7,413 nt of DNA, from assembly GCA_036376275.1 (NCBI GenBank), contig DASVAP010000045.1:1-7413 (forward strand), given 5' to 3'. Origin of the DNA: JABFRZ01 sp036376275 (GTDB taxonomy: Bacteria > Planctomycetota > UBA1135 > GCA-002686595). Numbering within the stretch: the stretch's first letter is position 1; each line of letters starts with the position of its first letter. This document shows positions 6,663 through 7,413 of this stretch, one piece after another. Both the position numbers and the translations under genes were made by a program. The notes beneath the pieces were generated by a model. The model had not been told where the DNA came from and did no database searches. It saw only the letters and a list, made by a program, of their open reading frames with translations.

Positions 6663-7181
6663 CTACTTCAGCCTTCTGACCACGTGCCACCCGAAGGGGC
6701 TCCTCGGCTCCGCCTGGTCTCCATCGAAGACGACGACGCCGAGCTCGCCCACCTCCAGGCGCCAGGCGGTGTCGCCGAGGGCCGGCGGCGCGACCTTCGC
6801 GCGCGGGTGTGCGCCCGGCGGGGCGGGCTCGGCCAGGGCCAGCGAGTAGAGGCACGGATAGATGTCGTCGCTGTGGTTCTTGACCAGCAGGTCGAAGTCC
6901 TCGCCGTTGCGCGCGCGCGCGTAGACCTCGGCCGCCAGGGCCTCGGCCTCGGCCGCGCTGCGCGTCGCCGGCGTGCCGTGGCCGGCGACGCCGATCAGGC
7001 AGTGCTGGAGCGTCACCTCGGGATCCTGGTGCTCGGCCTTGGCGCGCAGCGCGGCTGCGTCGGCGCGCAGTGCGGCCAGGGCCTCGGCGGGCGACGGGCC
7101 GTCCGGCACGGCCGGATCGGAGCCGCCGCAGGCCGCCGCGAGGAGGAACGGCGCGAGGAGGGCGAGTGCCTGCGTCTTCAT
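6663..7181 (-). CDS. Parvulin-like (PpiC-type) peptidyl-prolyl isomerase lipoprotein
   Basis: The protein has 172 residues from the ATG at 7181-7179 (MKTQALALLAPFLLAAACGG). That start places a short basic n-region directly before the hydrophobic segment; a GTG at 7202 would add seven residues. Cys18 in LAAAC is a plausible lipoprotein site. After an Ala-rich helical stretch (30-52), the PpiC/rotamase pattern follows: VTLQHCLIGV (57-66, with H60 at the usual histidine), YARARNGEDFDLLVKNHSDD (87-106), WRLEVGELGVV (140-150) and the signature ending SPFGWHVVRRL (161-171). It is short for the group, with only the isomerase domain plus an anchor. PpiC-type proteins assist folding of exported proteins, so this is probably a periplasmic, membrane-tethered folding factor. 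The glycine-rich middle of typical parvulins is replaced by a segment containing C110, which with C61 could form a disulfide. Activity is uncertain. It is convergent with the PATAN gene and divergent from the LigD-type gene. Confidence 0.85.
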   Translation of the reverse strand: MKTQALALLAPFLLAAACGGSDPAVPDGPSPAEALAALRADAAALRAKAEHQDPEVTLQHCLIGVAGHGTPATRSAAEAEALAAEVYARARNGEDFDLLVKNHSDDIYPCLYSLALAEPAPPGAHPRAKVAPPALGDTAWRLEVGELGVVVFDGDQAEPRSPFGWHVVRRLK

Positions 7182-7252
7182 CGCGGCGAGGATAGGGACC
7201 ACGCGCGGCGCCGGCCAGCGGCTCCCCGCGGCGCCGGGCTACCATGCGCGCG
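7182..7252. promoter_or_regulatory. 71 bp divergent spacer, probable back-to-back promoters
   Basis: Both flanking genes start from this gap, so their promoters should lie here or overlap the coding starts. On the minus strand ctatcct (7196-7190) could be part of a -10-like element, but no matching -35 is clear. The 11-mer cgcggcgccgg occurs twice (7204-7214 and 7227-7237), each with the palindrome ggcgcc, 23 bp apart. This might be a paired operator or only GC-rich chance. Confidence 0.35.
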
Positions 7253-7413
7253 ATGGGCAAGCCGCTCGGCGACTACGAGAAGAAGCGCGACTTCGAGCGC
7301 ACGCCCGAGCCGCCCGCGCGCCGCCCGCGGCGCAAGGAGGGCGCCCCGCCGATCTTCGTCGTGCACCGCCACGAGGCCCGGCGCCTGCACTACGACCTGC
7401 GCCTGGAGCGCGA
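7253..7413 (+). CDS. LigD-type DNA 3'-phosphoesterase domain, 3'-truncated by window edge
   Basis: Fifty-three codons are visible, starting MGKPLGDYEKKRDFERTPEP and continuing to IFVVHRHEARRLHYDLRLER. This is the start of the phosphoesterase (PE) domain of bacterial DNA ligase D. That domain trims 3'-phosphates and 3'-ribonucleotides at broken DNA ends for Ku/LigD end joining, using Mn2+. H40, H46, D48 and R50 match the catalytic set described for Pseudomonas LigD (H42, H48, D50, R52). The start at 7253 fits the usual beginning of the domain; an in-frame ATG at 7244 would add three residues. No ribosome binding site is evident. Because the PE domain is N-terminal, the gene is either a stand-alone phosphoesterase or a LigD with PE-ligase-(polymerase) order. 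The visible part cannot decide. Confidence 0.88.
   Translation, partial: MGKPLGDYEKKRDFERTPEPPARRPRRKEGAPPIFVVHRHEARRLHYDLRLER

Noticed and set aside
6418..6681. Insertion sequence bounded by inverted repeats
   Set aside because: There is no transposase frame between the arms and no flanking target-site duplication is visible; the spacing between genes is too short for an autonomous element.
6296..6849. Small open frames across the convergent spacer on both strands
   Set aside because: Their translations are dominated by the repeat units (Pro/Arg/Ser runs) and they overlap the ends of the two flanking genes.
7182..7202. Upstream GTG as the start of the parvulin-like lipoprotein
   Set aside because: ATG at 7181-7179 gives a standard short basic signal peptide start (MKTQ); the longer form adds seven residues including hydrophobic ones before the Lys.

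Overview
This window is very GC-rich (about three quarters G+C by eye) and densely coding. It appears to be chromosomal DNA from a Gram-negative-type bacterium with a large, lipoprotein-rich envelope. Tandem sulfatase-fold genes, a TPR-containing GT-C membrane protein, a PATAN (DUF4388)-TPR protein, a parvulin lipoprotein and a LigD-type phosphoesterase together fit Planctomycetota, Myxococcota or a related uncultured lineage. The sequence alone does not settle the phylum. Most starts lack a clear Shine-Dalgarno sequence.

Layout. Positions 1-4634 form a compact plus-strand block. It holds the 3' part of a sulfatase-fold gene (1-1248) and a full-length tandem paralogue that is a predicted lipoprotein (1248-2669, sharing one base with the first gene). 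After 27 bp comes a multi-pass membrane protein with C-terminal TPRs, of the TMTC/protein O-mannosyltransferase-like GT-C type (2697-4634). A 129 bp gap follows, then a plus-strand gene for a protein with an N-terminal PATAN domain, TPR-like helices, one transmembrane helix and a small C-terminal domain (4764-6416). A 246 bp convergent spacer carries a near-perfect inverted repeat of about 37 bp per arm, a 13 bp triplicate G-rich repeat and a small hairpin. A minus-strand parvulin-like lipoprotein gene (6663-7181) follows. After a 71 bp divergent spacer, the first 53 codons of a LigD-type 3'-phosphoesterase domain gene run off the right edge (7253-7413).

How the genes may work together. The two sulfatase-fold enzymes and the GT-C/TPR protein look like one transcription unit acting at or outside the cytoplasmic membrane on a surface polymer or glycoprotein. 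The substrate is unknown. Both sulfatase-fold proteins lack the Cys/Ser that is converted to formylglycine and carry Thr there. They also differ from classical sulfatases at other active-site positions, so a phosphoryl-type or other transferase/hydrolase is at least as likely as a sulfatase. The PATAN-TPR protein is probably a membrane-anchored scaffold or signalling component. The parvulin lipoprotein is probably an envelope folding factor, and the last gene belongs to DNA end processing; neither shows a direct functional link to the left block.

No defence system, CRISPR array, transposase, tRNA or rRNA was found. The least ordinary items are the altered active site shared by the tandem sulfatase-fold pair, and the inverted repeat that places the same purine-rich sequence just after the stop codons of two convergent genes.
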